This document shows, one piece after another, positions 8,271-16,517 of a stretch of DNA of 51,796 nt. Where the stretch lies: NCBI GenBank assembly GCA_009787785.1, contig WQSR01000014.1:1-51796 (forward strand). The letters run 5' to 3'. The position numbers were made by a program, and so were the translations under genes. The notes under the pieces were generated by a model. The model had not been told where the DNA came from. It was given only the letters and a program-made list of their open reading frames with translations, and did not search any database. Source of the DNA: Defluviitaleaceae bacterium. Its GTDB lineage: Bacteria > Bacillota > Clostridia > Lachnospirales > WQUN01. Position 1 is the first letter of the stretch, and each line of letters opens with the position of its first letter.

Positions 8271-8988
8271 TGGCCGTCACCTCCATGAAGATGTCCTCCA
8301 GGGATTTGTTATCGTGCCGGGCAATCAGCTCCTCCAGCTCACCGAAGAAGATGATTTTCCCCCTGTTAATCAAAGCGATTTTGTCGCACAGCTTCTCCGC
8401 CACCTCCAGCATGTGGGTGGAGAAAAGCACGGCGTTGCCCGCGTCGGCGTGCTGGCGCATCATTTCCTTCAATTGGAAGGAAGAGCGGGGGTCCAGCCCC
8501 GTGAGGGGCTCGTCCAATATCCACAAGGCGGGGTTGTGCATCAGGGCACCCATGATAATGATTTTCTGGCGCATACCGTGGGAATAGCTTTGGATACGGC
8601 CGTTCAACGCCCCCGTCATCTCAAAGGTTTCGCCCATGCCGGCGATTTTCTCCCGGCGTTGCTCCGCGCTCACGCCATACATATCCGCCATAAAATTCAA
8701 GTATTCCATACCCTTCAACCGCAGAAACATATCCGGCGAATCCGGCACATAGCCGAAGTTTTGCTTGGCGGCGATAGGGTCTGTGATAATGTCGTGGCCA
8801 TTAATGGTAATCTGGCCCGCGTCAGGCTCCAGTACGCCGGTAATCATTTTCATGGTGGTGGTCTTTCCCGCGCCGTTGGGCCCGATGAAGCCCAAAATCT
8901 GCTTGGCCGCCACCTCCAGCCGGATGTTGTCCACGGCTTTTACCTTATTGTTGCCGTAGGTCTTGCTTACGTCGGTGATTTTTAACAT
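8263..8988 (-). CDS. ABC exporter ATP-binding protein
   Basis: 241 aa. Walker A is GPNGAGKTT, the Q-loop lies around NFGYVPDSPDMF, the signature is the diverged YSHGMRQKI, Walker B is LWILDEPLTGLD and the switch His is in FSTHMLEVAE. The diverged signature and EPLTGLDP are typical of ABC-2 exporters of the CcmA/YtrB type. I chose the ATG at 8988 because AGGAGG lies six bases upstream; a longer in-frame start exists but has no such site. It pairs with the permease at 6597-8270 and appears to be first in the pair. Confidence 0.93.
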   Translation of the reverse strand: MLKITDVSKTYGNNKVKAVDNIRLEVAAKQILGFIGPNGAGKTTTMKMITGVLEPDAGQITINGHDIITDPIAAKQNFGYVPDSPDMFLRLKGMEYLNFMADMYGVSAEQRREKIAGMGETFEMTGALNGRIQSYSHGMRQKIIIMGALMHNPALWILDEPLTGLDPRSSFQLKEMMRQHADAGNAVLFSTHMLEVAEKLCDKIALINRGKIIFFGELEELIARHDNKSLEDIFMEVTANA

Positions 8989-9073
8989 GTACTTCCTCCT
9001 ATTTCCCGCAACGCGGTGATTCATGCTTTGATTATATTGGCTATTTGTGTCAAATCTATGTCATTTTATCCGG

Positions 9074-10075
9074 CTATGCCAGCGCGTTATATTTTTCCGG
9101 CGTAAGGAACCGCCGCATTTCTTCCCTGTATCCGGGGTCGATTTTACCGTCAAGCAGCTCCTTCGCCCAGAACAGCGCGCCCAGCGCGGGGGTGCTCTCC
9201 AGCAACTCAAAGCGCGTGGGTGCATCCAGCCCCTCCCGGATGGTACGGGCGAAATGCGCCACCATTCCGGGGTAGCCGATTACATTCCAAATACTACCCG
9301 CCTTCACCACCACCACCTCCCCGGCAAAGGAAAGGTTGCGCACACAGCCCACCACACCCTGGCCGCAGGAAATACCCACCCCGTCGAAGATACGGGCGGC
9401 CACCGCGTCGCCTTTTTGGGCGGCGTCGTCAGCCAGCCGTATTATATCCCGGGTCCGGTCCAGGGAATAACCCAGCCGGTTGACCGCCGTGTGCAAATCA
9501 AAAGGTGCCGCCACATTAAGTATCTCCAAAATGCCGGGTGTAATCGCACTCTTCTCCCCGGCACGGTAAATTTCTTTATACGCCGCCAGCACAGCCTGCC
9601 GGGCAATGTATCCGCCGCCGCCGGCGTCGCCGCTCAATTCGCCCACGCCGCCCACCTGCAAAAAATTGCCCCCGTCGTCAATGCCCACCACCACCACGCC
9701 GGAGCCGTTGATGGCGCACACCCCCGCGCTGGCTACGGCCTTCACGCCCAAAATTCCATCGTTGGCCACGGCGATATTGCCAAAGCCCATATTTGTGACG
9801 CGCCTTTTCAGCTCCGCAATTTGCTCCGGCTCGTCCGCCCCCGCCAGCCCGAAGCTTGCGGCGGCAATATCCCCCACACTTATGTTATTCCTTTTACACA
9901 ATTCCCGCACATGGCCTTCCATGGTTTCTTCCATCCAATCGAAGCCCCGCTCATGGTTCTCATGACTGCAATTGGATGCACGCATAATATCCACGAAGGC
10001 ACCGTCTGCACGGCACAACAGATAATCCGTCTTCGAGTTGCCCCCATCCACACCCAATATATATTTTCCCGCCAT
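9074..10075 (-). CDS. BadF/BadG/BcrA/BcrD-family ATPase, N-acetylglucosamine-kinase-like
   Basis: 333 aa. It shows the actin/hexokinase-fold phosphate loops: LGVDGGNSKTDYLLC (phosphate 1), ICAINGSGVVVVGID (phosphate 2 region) and VVVVKAGSIWNVIGYP toward the C-terminus. ELSGDAGGGGYIARQAV matches the GlcNAc-kinase-like branch more than the benzoyl-CoA reductase activators, and I see no FeS-binding Cys pair. The likely role is phosphorylation of an amino sugar, for example from cell-wall recycling. The start at 10075 follows GGGAGGAATTGTA. It lies 39 nt after the GGDEF gene and may be co-transcribed with it. Confidence 0.82.
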   Translation of the reverse strand: MAGKYILGVDGGNSKTDYLLCRADGAFVDIMRASNCSHENHERGFDWMEETMEGHVRELCKRNNISVGDIAAASFGLAGADEPEQIAELKRRVTNMGFGNIAVANDGILGVKAVASAGVCAINGSGVVVVGIDDGGNFLQVGGVGELSGDAGGGGYIARQAVLAAYKEIYRAGEKSAITPGILEILNVAAPFDLHTAVNRLGYSLDRTRDIIRLADDAAQKGDAVAARIFDGVGISCGQGVVGCVRNLSFAGEVVVVKAGSIWNVIGYPGMVAHFARTIREGLDAPTRFELLESTPALGALFWAKELLDGKIDPGYREEMRRFLTPEKYNALA

Positions 10076-10114
10076 TACAATTCCTCCCCTTTGGCCTGTG
10101 AAGCCTTCCATGCA

Positions 10115-11821
10115 CTACCCCTGGACGATGTTTCGCCCGGCTTCCTTTGCTTTGTACAGCGCATCGTCGGCGCGGCCGATAATTTCTGTCAAGGCACAGG
10201 CATTGCTTACTTTTGATGCAACCCCGCAGGATACGGTAACAGCTATTTCCCCCTGGGCAGTGCTAAAAGGGGTGGCCGCTATGTGCCGCCTAATGCGCTC
10301 GGCAATGAGCCGTGCATTTTCATGCACTACGGCGGGCAACGCGATGACAAATTCCTCCCCGCCGTAGCGGGTAAAAATCTCGCCTTCTTTAGTTACCATT
10401 TTCACGCGAGACGCAAAAATTTGCAACACTTCATCCCCGGTTGCGTGGCCGTAGGTATCGTTTATGGTTTTGAAATAGTCTATGTCCATGAGAATAAGCG
10501 CGAAATCGGCTTCGGCGTGTAGGGTGCGTTCGGCTTCTACCATCAGATAGCGGCGGTTAAATATGCCCGTCAATGTGTCGGTATAGGCGCGTTCGCGCTG
10601 GGCGTTGTGGTTGAAAACGCTGGTAAACATAAGCCCCGCCGATGCCAGCACATTCATTTCATTGCTTGTAAAAATGCGCGCATCTGCAAAATCGTACACG
10701 ATGAAAAACCCGGCACGTTCCCCCTCGGTAAACATAGGCAATACCGCATAGGACACCGCGCCATAACCGGCACAGTATTGCATCAGCGCATGGGGGAGCT
10801 GTGCAGTGGAGCCGGTCAGTCCGTTGCCGGAAAAAAGCGTGTTAAAAAAGGCTTCGTTTTCATGACATAAAATAAAAAAATCCTGCGCCCAGGGTTGTGC
10901 GTTCGCGTCCCAGTCATGGACGACACTAAAACACCCTTGGCCGTCCATTTCCCGGATTAACCATATTTGTATGTGACCGACACCCAAAAGATTGCCGATT
11001 ATGTTCATGCCATCGTCCAACACATCCATGCGCTTGCTTTCATCTGCCGCCAACAATGCCTCGGCGGCGCGGTTTAGCCCGCTTAACAGTTTTTCATGGT
11101 GCTTTAATTCGTTTTGGGTTTTCTGCATGGCATTTTTAACCACCTGGGCAAAGGATGAAATGGCGAACAGCAAAAAAACGAAAAAGGATGCAGTTATCAC
11201 AGCAAAAATGCCACCGCGCACGGCTTCGTTTGCTATTACCCAACTGATAAAGGTAAAGTAGAATAACAAGAGCCAAACAACCGCCGCGCCACCCAAAATA
11301 TATTTGGAAAATACCTTTTTTTCTTCTTCTTCAAATGAACGCATCCGCTTTTCGATTACCCTGCCGAGATAACGGGATAAAGAAAATACCACAATGAGCG
11401 ACACCGAAAAGAAAATTAACATCATATAAATTTCGTATTCAAGGAAAAAGCCATGCCAGCCAATGAAACCAATCAACGCCAGAATAGCGATGGTAAGATG
11501 ATTGCCGATAAGTACAATGGCCATCGTCAGCAACCCACGGGCGGCACCGATGTAACGATTTGACGCATGTATGCAAGACATCACTATTATTGCCGTCAAC
11601 ATGAGCAAATTGACGCTTAGCTGAACCAAAACTACCGCTTCACGCGAGACATGGGCAACGGACACAACACCAAAAACAGCCAACGAACTAAATCCAAAAA
11701 CAATCAGCGAATAAATAAGCCAACTAACCTTGCCTATTCGTATTCCCCTGCACATATTATACAGCACCGTAGTAAAAAGAAGGGTTTCCCCAACGCCGGT
11801 AATTATATTCATTATGTTCAT
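10115..11821 (-). CDS. Membrane GAF-GGDEF protein, probable diguanylate cyclase
   Basis: 568 aa from the ATG at 11821, after AGGGGTGATAC. Seven or so N-terminal membrane segments (to about residue 230) precede a GAF-like domain (GVGHIQIWLI ... EMNVLASAGLMFTSVF) and a C-terminal GGDEF domain. The active-site loop is RYGGEEFVIALP, and FALILMDIDYFKTINDTYGHATGDEVL carries the metal-binding Asp, so catalysis of c-di-GMP synthesis is expected. No RxxD inhibitory site precedes GGEEF. The GAF part resembles that of the hybrid kinase at 20535-23033. An alternative longer N-terminus has no ribosome binding site. The target pathway of the c-di-GMP is not visible here. Confidence 0.88.
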   Translation of the reverse strand: MNIMNIITGVGETLLFTTVLYNMCRGIRIGKVSWLIYSLIVFGFSSLAVFGVVSVAHVSREAVVLVQLSVNLLMLTAIIVMSCIHASNRYIGAARGLLTMAIVLIGNHLTIAILALIGFIGWHGFFLEYEIYMMLIFFSVSLIVVFSLSRYLGRVIEKRMRSFEEEEKKVFSKYILGGAAVVWLLLFYFTFISWVIANEAVRGGIFAVITASFFVFLLFAISSFAQVVKNAMQKTQNELKHHEKLLSGLNRAAEALLAADESKRMDVLDDGMNIIGNLLGVGHIQIWLIREMDGQGCFSVVHDWDANAQPWAQDFFILCHENEAFFNTLFSGNGLTGSTAQLPHALMQYCAGYGAVSYAVLPMFTEGERAGFFIVYDFADARIFTSNEMNVLASAGLMFTSVFNHNAQRERAYTDTLTGIFNRRYLMVEAERTLHAEADFALILMDIDYFKTINDTYGHATGDEVLQIFASRVKMVTKEGEIFTRYGGEEFVIALPAVVHENARLIAERIRRHIAATPFSTAQGEIAVTVSCGVASKVSNACALTEIIGRADDALYKAKEAGRNIVQG

Positions 11822-11881
11822 ATGTATCACCCCTGAAAATTTACCTTCCTTGAAGCTTGCAGTTATCACTGCGCGACAACA

Positions 11882-11926
11882 CAAAAAGGCGACTGCCCTC
11901 TGTGCAAAAAGACAAAGAACAGCCGC
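11882..11926 (-). terminator. Strong hairpin in the leader of the GGDEF gene
   Basis: On the minus strand a 15-base-pair stem (several G-U pairs; arms 11926-11912 and 11903-11889) with an 8-nt loop is followed by CTTTTTGTG. It is about 140 nt after the XRE stop and about 68 nt before the GGDEF start. It therefore either ends the XRE transcript or acts as an attenuator in the GGDEF leader. I do not recognise a known riboswitch here. Confidence 0.65.
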
Positions 11927-12027
11927 TAATATCTTCTGTCGCACAATTCGCACTCAGGAAGGTTCAATATTTTTGACGCCGAAAACTCTACCACACCTTC
12001 CCGCCGATTGCAATTATGAGTTTCCTT

Positions 12028-12055
12028 TTCGGCTTTCATTTTATTCGGCTTATTC
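12028..12055. repeat. Short tandem AGCCGAA repeats downstream of the XRE gene
   Basis: On the minus strand AGCCGAA occurs three times within about 30 bases, twice as AGCCGAATA back to back. It lies immediately after the XRE stop codon. The function is unknown and it may be chance. Confidence 0.35.
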
Positions 12056-12064
12056 GGCTATATA

Positions 12065-12796
12065 TTAGCGTTGTGCGATTTTTTGCAGGGCTTGCATTAC
12101 CGCGTCGGCGGCCTTGGCGGGGTCGGTGAAATCCGCGTCCAACAGGAATTGGGCGCAGTAATTTACCCGCACGCGGCCGGGGGGCAGGTGAATGTTGTCG
12201 ATGATACGCACCTGGGGAAGGCGGCGGTATTTTTCGCCTTCTTCGGGCGTTGTCTCCTCGCGCAGGGCCTGTATGCGGCGAAGCAAGTCGTGTTCTGTGT
12301 ACATGGCCAGCATATCGGCATTGAAATCCACGCAGATTTTGTCCTGCGCGTTTTCATGCCCCAGCATAATGAAACGCAGGTAGGCGTTGATGTCGGCGAT
12401 GTCGGGCTTTACTTTGAGCTCGAATAGGATTTGTTCCCGGCTTTCGCGCAGATGGGGCAGGGCTTGGGCACAGGCCAGGGCCTTTTCCGTTTCGCCTTGC
12501 TTGTAATAAATGAAGCACAGCGCGGCGCGGGCGGTGTGGCGCATATGGGCGTGACCCGCTTTAAAAATAGCCGTCCGGGCTTCGGTCTTATTGATTTTGT
12601 CCATGCCCATCATGGCGCCTATGCTCACCTTGTATAAATTTGCCAGCGCGGGCAACAGGGTGATGTCGGGGCAGGTGTCGCCCCGCTCCCACTTACTCAC
12701 GCTTTGGGGGGATACATTCAGCCGCTCGGCCACTTCCTCCTGGGTCCAGTCCTTGGTCTTGCGCAGGGCTTTCAAATTCTCGGCAATGTACAGCAT
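12065..12796 (-). CDS. XRE-family transcriptional regulator with helical C-terminal domain
   Basis: 243 aa. The N-terminal helix-turn-helix (about residues 5-60) reads LKALRKTKDWTQEEVAERLNVSPQSVSKWERG, typical Cro/C1-type. The rest is helical and TPR-like, with Ala-rich segments around ARAALCFIYYKQGETEKALACAQAL, and probably senses a ligand or partner. I chose the ATG at 12796 since AGGAGG ends seven bases upstream; the ATG six bases earlier is too close to it. The 165-nt palindromic element begins 24 nt before the start, so the native promoter is displaced or provided by it. Targets are unknown. Confidence 0.88.
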   Translation of the reverse strand: MLYIAENLKALRKTKDWTQEEVAERLNVSPQSVSKWERGDTCPDITLLPALANLYKVSIGAMMGMDKINKTEARTAIFKAGHAHMRHTARAALCFIYYKQGETEKALACAQALPHLRESREQILFELKVKPDIADINAYLRFIMLGHENAQDKICVDFNADMLAMYTEHDLLRRIQALREETTPEEGEKYRRLPQVRIIDNIHLPPGRVRVNYCAQFLLDADFTDPAKAADAVMQALQKIAQR

Positions 12797-12820
12797 GGTC
12801 ATTCCTCCTGGAAATAAAAT

Positions 12821-12985
12821 AGGGTGTGTCGACAGTAATTTTATTCGAGGGATTCCGTGGCGATTTTTCGCCAATCGAGGAGGCTGTGACGCCGCGCACC
12901 AAGAAGGTGCGCAAGGAACAGCCGACGAAGAGTGGTGGAAATATCCACCGGAAAACATCGAACAAAATTACTGTCGACACACCCT
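12821..12985. mobile_element. 165-nt palindromic MITE-like element
   Basis: Terminal inverted repeats of 28 bases with a single mismatch (AGGGTGTGTCGACAG at each end, in opposite orientation) enclose an interior that is itself largely self-complementary, centred near 12903. The whole can fold into one long hairpin. There is no coding capacity; frames on the two strands mirror each other. I see no target-site duplication. It looks like a miniature inverted-repeat transposable element or a palindromic repeat-family member, sitting in the XRE leader. No second copy is in this window. Confidence 0.6.
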
Positions 12986-13077
12986 TGCGTGCTTGCATTC
13001 AGTGTAGATGCAAACACGCCTACGCACCATATCCCGTTGCGTGAGTTTTTTTCAACCCGTGGGTGAATTTTATATAT

Positions 13078-13719
13078 TTAAAGCCACTGGCTGAACGCCA
13101 GCACAATCAGCAATACACCCGCCAGCCAGGAGATGTTAAAGCGCAAATTCTGCGCGGCCTTGTTGCCCAGCGCACTGCCCAATAATAAGGCGAGGGCATT
13201 GGCCAGCAGGGAGAATGTCAAAACCCACCCGGCCTGCAACCCCAGCAACGCCGCGCCAAGCCCTACGGCAAAGCCGTCCAGGGAGAGGGAAAGGGCGAGC
13301 ACGGCGGCCTCCCGTGGGGAGATATGCTTTGAAATGTCCACGTCCGCGGATTCCGGGTCGGCGTAGACCCGCAGGATAAACTTGAAATTAAAGAGCGAAA
13401 GCGCGATTTCCTTGTTTATATCCGTGTGCTTTCGGATGAGGGCCTTGGTGAGGGAATCCAACAGCTTCGCCATGCCCACGAGGAACAGGATGGCAAAGGA
13501 AATCCCCGCCGCCATCCGGTTTGGCATATGGGGCACGAGCGCGGAGCCCACCAGGAAAGACAGCCCCGTGGTGGCCGTACACACCACCGCAATAATCCCC
13601 CCCGAGCGCAGGGGGATTTTTATTTGCTTGCACCCATAGGCAAAAGCCGCGGCGAAGGCATCCAAAGAAAGCGTGAGCGCGAGCAATGCCGACCCGGCGA
13701 TTAAAACGCTCATATTCAT
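13078..13719 (-). CDS. ytaF: Sporulation membrane protein YtaF (MntP-related)
   Basis: About 213 aa with six membrane segments in two related halves. Each half has a conserved Asp motif: LALTLSLDAFAAAFAYG and LALSLSLDGFAVGLGA. The central loop VYADPESADVDISKHISPREA is characteristic of YtaF rather than the Mn exporter MntP. YtaF is a sporulation-associated membrane protein whose transported ion, if any, is not established. Start: ATG at 13719, or GTG at 13722 just before it; the ribosome binding site is weak. This supports a spore-forming host. Confidence 0.85.
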   Translation of the reverse strand: MNMSVLIAGSALLALTLSLDAFAAAFAYGCKQIKIPLRSGGIIAVVCTATTGLSFLVGSALVPHMPNRMAAGISFAILFLVGMAKLLDSLTKALIRKHTDINKEIALSLFNFKFILRVYADPESADVDISKHISPREAAVLALSLSLDGFAVGLGAALLGLQAGWVLTFSLLANALALLLGSALGNKAAQNLRFNISWLAGVLLIVLAFSQWL

Positions 13720-13777
13720 CACCCATGTACAGGGTATGCGAAGGGTTGCAGTTGCGTGTAGGCATGGGGAGGAGATA

Positions 13778-15121
13778 CTATAAAAACATAGTCATATACA
13801 GAGGCAAATGTACTACGCCGTCTTTGAGTAAAAAATCCTTTTGGTACAAAACAAATGACTCGCTCAATTTTGACTTAAAACGATTCATAAATTTATCCAA
13901 GGATGAATGTTTTTTATAGGCCGATGATTTTACTTCAATGGGGCTAATTTTGTTTTTGTGGGTAATCAGGAAGTCAATCTCCATGTGGTTTTCGCGTTTT
14001 TTCTTGTCAACTCTCGAATAAAAGAATAATCGGTGGCCGTTTACCCTTAGCATTTGGGAAACCACATTTTCCATTAACATGCCTTCGTTGACGTTTAGCT
14101 TGTCAAATAATATAGCCTTGTATAGCTCATTGCTTGTGAAAGTGTGATTCCTAAACGCATGAGTAACCAGCAACCCTGTATCAGCCATATAGATTTTTTG
14201 TGTTGTGTGGTCCATGCTGAGTGCCAAGCCAAAGCTGGGGTCAGTGGCGTTGTAGCAGGGGTTTACAATCATGCCGTCAGACAGCCACATAAAGGCATCT
14301 TCGTAGGCTCTAAAGCGTGCATCTTTATCTATGGAAGAAAGTTTGTATTTCTTCTCCTTCTTCGATAGTTGCCCCGGTAGGTTGTCATAAATGGCCGTTA
14401 CCTTTTGTTTGTACGCGCCTGCGTACTTTGCGATGTCCCGCCGATACAGGGCAAGAATATTGCGCTTGATGTTATCGGTCGCTTCAAAATCTTGGCTTGT
14501 TGCGTATTCAATAACGGCTTGCGGCATTCCCCCGACCAATATATAGGTGCGGAAACTGTTCATCACCCTTCGGTGCAACGCTTGACCGAGGGGCTTTCTT
14601 TGCTCAAAACATTCACGGATAAATGATACCGTTACTTCATCACCAAGGGCATGCAAAAATTCTTCAAAATCCAACGGATGTATTTCAATTTCTTCTTCTT
14701 CGGAAGGAATCAAAATATCTTTGACATTTTCTTTCAGCGAAAGTAATGAGCCGGATTCGATATAGTCATATCTGCCATCCGCGACAAGGTGTTTTATAAG
14801 TTGCCTTGCTTTTGGATAGAGCTGGACTTCATCGAATACAATCAGGCTGTCACGCACATGAAGCCGCACTTGATAATATAGCGACAGCTTGGTTAAAAAT
14901 AGGGGGATATCGTGGCTGTCGTTTTCAAAAATAGTTATAACGTCCTTGGGTGGGTTTGAAAAATCAATAAGTATCATTGATTTGTATTCGCTTTTCCCAA
15001 AGTGTTCTGCCAAAAAGGATTTTCCTACCCGTCTGGCACCGTTTAATAACAATGCCGTTTTTCCTTTGCTTTGGTTCTTCCAATCAACAACGCGCTTGAA
15101 TGCCTTGCGTTTCAAAACCAT
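13778..15121 (-). CDS. AAA ATPase with C-terminal DUF4143-type domain
   Basis: 447 aa from the ATG at 15121 after GGGAGCGG. The N-terminal AAA_14-type P-loop domain has LLNGARRVGKSFLAEHF (Walker A, first 40 residues) and SLIVFDEVQLYPKARQLI (Walker B). The C-terminal part has the DUF4143/DUF234-like EVKSSAYKKHSSLDKF, which resembles a PD-(D/E)xK-type E-x-K core. Such stand-alone ATPases are very common in gut Firmicutes; their role is not established. The gene is clearly richer in A+T than its neighbours, which suggests transfer. An unusual set of repeats lies in its promoter region (15161-15208). Confidence 0.85.
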   Translation of the reverse strand: MVLKRKAFKRVVDWKNQSKGKTALLLNGARRVGKSFLAEHFGKSEYKSMILIDFSNPPKDVITIFENDSHDIPLFLTKLSLYYQVRLHVRDSLIVFDEVQLYPKARQLIKHLVADGRYDYIESGSLLSLKENVKDILIPSEEEEIEIHPLDFEEFLHALGDEVTVSFIRECFEQRKPLGQALHRRVMNSFRTYILVGGMPQAVIEYATSQDFEATDNIKRNILALYRRDIAKYAGAYKQKVTAIYDNLPGQLSKKEKKYKLSSIDKDARFRAYEDAFMWLSDGMIVNPCYNATDPSFGLALSMDHTTQKIYMADTGLLVTHAFRNHTFTSNELYKAILFDKLNVNEGMLMENVVSQMLRVNGHRLFFYSRVDKKKRENHMEIDFLITHKNKISPIEVKSSAYKKHSSLDKFMNRFKSKLSESFVLYQKDFLLKDGVVHLPLYMTMFL

Positions 15122-15160
15122 GGCCACCGCTCCCTTCAAGGAGGATAGTAGCATCTATAT

Positions 15161-15208
15161 CACGAAAGGGCAAGTTATAACTTGCGATATAATGCACGAA
15201 AGGGCAAG
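15161..15208. promoter_or_regulatory. Direct repeats around a 16-nt palindrome upstream of the AAA ATPase gene
   Basis: CACGAAAGGGCAAG occurs at 15161-15174 and 15195-15208, 34 bases apart. Between and overlapping them is the perfect palindrome GCAAGTTATAACTTGC (15170-15185). The block lies 40-87 nt upstream of the ATPase start and also within about 135 nt of pgk. It looks like an operator, probably for autoregulation of the ATPase. No regulator is identified. Confidence 0.55.
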
Positions 15209-15228
15209 ATAAAATATTATGCCATCAT

Positions 15229-15257
15229 TTGCGCCCACCCGGACAAAATGTTAGAAT
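15229..15257 (+). promoter_or_regulatory. Probable pgk operon promoter
   Basis: TTGCGC (15229-15234), 17 nt and TAGAAT (15252-15257). The -10 lies inside the dyad element at 15239-15265, so a protein bound there would block RNA polymerase. The pgk ATG follows about 39 nt further on. Confidence 0.55.
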
Positions 15258-15265
15258 AAGTCCGG
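15239..15265. promoter_or_regulatory. Dyad operator-like element upstream of pgk
   Basis: CCGGAC and GTCCGG flank a 15-nt core containing TTAGAATAA. The arrangement GAC-N6-TTAGAATAA-GTC (15242-15262) is the same, base for base in TTAGAATAAGTCCG, as upstream of the transaldolase gene at 37885-37905. It has the same spacing as the palindrome upstream of pfkA. It overlaps the predicted pgk -10 box. Confidence 0.6.
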
Positions 15266-15296
15266 TAAAAATTTTCCATGGAAAGAGGTCGAATAC

Positions 15297-16481
15297 ATGC
15301 AAACACGTAAAACGGTCAACGACATCCAGGTGAAGGGCAAGCGCGTATTGGTGCGGTGCGATTTCAACGTGCCGCTGATTGATGGCAAAATCTCCGACGA
15401 TAACCGCATTGTGGCGGCATTGCCCACCTTGAAGAAGCTTATCGCCGACGGCGGGCGGCTGGTGCTTTGCTCCCATTTGGGCAAGCCCAAGGGGCCCGAC
15501 GCCAAGGCCACCTTGGCACCCGTGGCGGAGCGGCTTTCCCAGCATTTGGGGCAACAAGTAAAATTCCTTGATGACGACAAAGTCGTTTCCGACAAGGTTA
15601 AAGCCGCTGTGGATGCCTTGCAGGACGGCGAGGTGGCCCTTTTGCAAAATACCCGCTTCCGCCCGGAGGAGAGCAAAAACGAGGAGGCGTTCTCCAAGGA
15701 TTTGGCCGCGCTAGCGGACGTGTATGTCAACGATGCCTTCGGCTCGGCCCACCGGGCCCACTGCTCCACCGTGGGCGTGGCCGCGCTGGTGAGCGAAACC
15801 GCCGTGGGCTTCCTCATGGAAAAGGAACTGAAATTCCTGGGGGACGCGGTGGACAATCCCGCCCGCCCCTTTGTGGCGATTTTGGGCGGCCTGAAGGTGT
15901 CGGACAAAATCGGTGTTATAAATGCTTTGCTGGAGAAAGTGGATAAGCTGATTATCGGCGGGGCCATGGCCTATACCTTTTTCCGGGCCCAGGGCTACAA
16001 TACGGGGACTTCCATCGTGGAGGAGGACCGCATCGGCTACGCCAAGGAAATGATACAAAAGGCCAAGGACAAGGGCGTGGAGCTGTTTCTTCCCATAGAT
16101 ACCATGATTACCCAGGAATTTAAGGCCGACGCGGCGTGGCAATGCGTGGACGCAGACGCCATCCCCGACGGCTGGCAGGGCCTTGACATCGGCGCGAAGA
16201 CGCAAAAGCTCTTCACCGACGCGCTTCAGGGCGCGAAAACCGTCATCTGGAACGGGCCCATGGGCGTGTTCGAATTTGAGGTGTTCGCCCAGGGCACCCT
16301 CGCCCTGGCGAAGGCCATGGCGAACCTGGACGCCACCACGATTATCGGCGGCGGCGACAGCGCGGCGGCGGTGATTCAACTGGGCTTTGCGGATAAGATG
16401 TCCCATATCTCCACCGGCGGCGGCGCGTCGCTGGAATTTTTGGAAGGCAAGGCACTGCCGGGCGTCGTGGCGGTGGGATAA
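15297..16481 (+). CDS. pgk: Phosphoglycerate kinase
   Basis: 394 aa, full length. It transfers phosphate from 1,3-bisphosphoglycerate to ADP. Motifs are [13 protein letters not shown] at the N-terminus, [10 protein letters not shown], the substrate-binding [24 protein letters not shown], and the C-terminal nucleotide site with WNGPMGVFE and [11 protein letters not shown]. The ATG follows AAAGAGGT. First gene of pgk-tpiA-gpmI-orf77-eno; gapA, often first in this operon, is absent and must lie elsewhere. A dyad element upstream suggests regulation shared with pfkA and the transaldolase operon. Confidence 0.98.
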   Translation: MQTRKTVNDIQVKGKRVLVRCDFNVPLIDGKISDDNRIVAALPTLKKLIADGGRLVLCSHLGKPKGPDAKATLAPVAERLSQHLGQQVKFLDDDKVVSDKVKAAVDALQDGEVALLQNTRFRPEESKNEEAFSKDLAALADVYVNDAFGSAHRAHCSTVGVAALVSETAVGFLMEKELKFLGDAVDNPARPFVAILGGLKVSDKIGVINALLEKVDKLIIGGAMAYTFFRAQGYNTGTSIVEEDRIGYAKEMIQKAKDKGVELFLPIDTMITQEFKADAAWQCVDADAIPDGWQGLDIGAKTQKLFTDALQGAKTVIWNGPMGVFEFEVFAQGTLALAKAMANLDATTIIGGGDSAAAVIQLGFADKMSHISTGGGASLEFLEGKALPGVVAVG

Positions 16482-16517
16482 GCAACAGATAAAATTCTAT
16501 AGGATGGGAGCACGGAT

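Noticed and set aside
9031-9053. TTGACA and TATAAT upstream of the ABC exporter
   Set aside because: On the minus strand the two boxes are only 11 nt apart, too close for a normal promoter; one of them may be real with another partner.
12811-12995. Target-site duplication around the palindromic element
   Set aside because: The flanks AATAAAAT and TGCGTGC share no duplicated bases, so no direct proof of transposition was found.
12693-13044. Overlapping small frames on both strands around the palindrome
   Set aside because: Their peptides mirror each other (STVILF on both strands) because the DNA is palindromic; there is no ribosome binding site.
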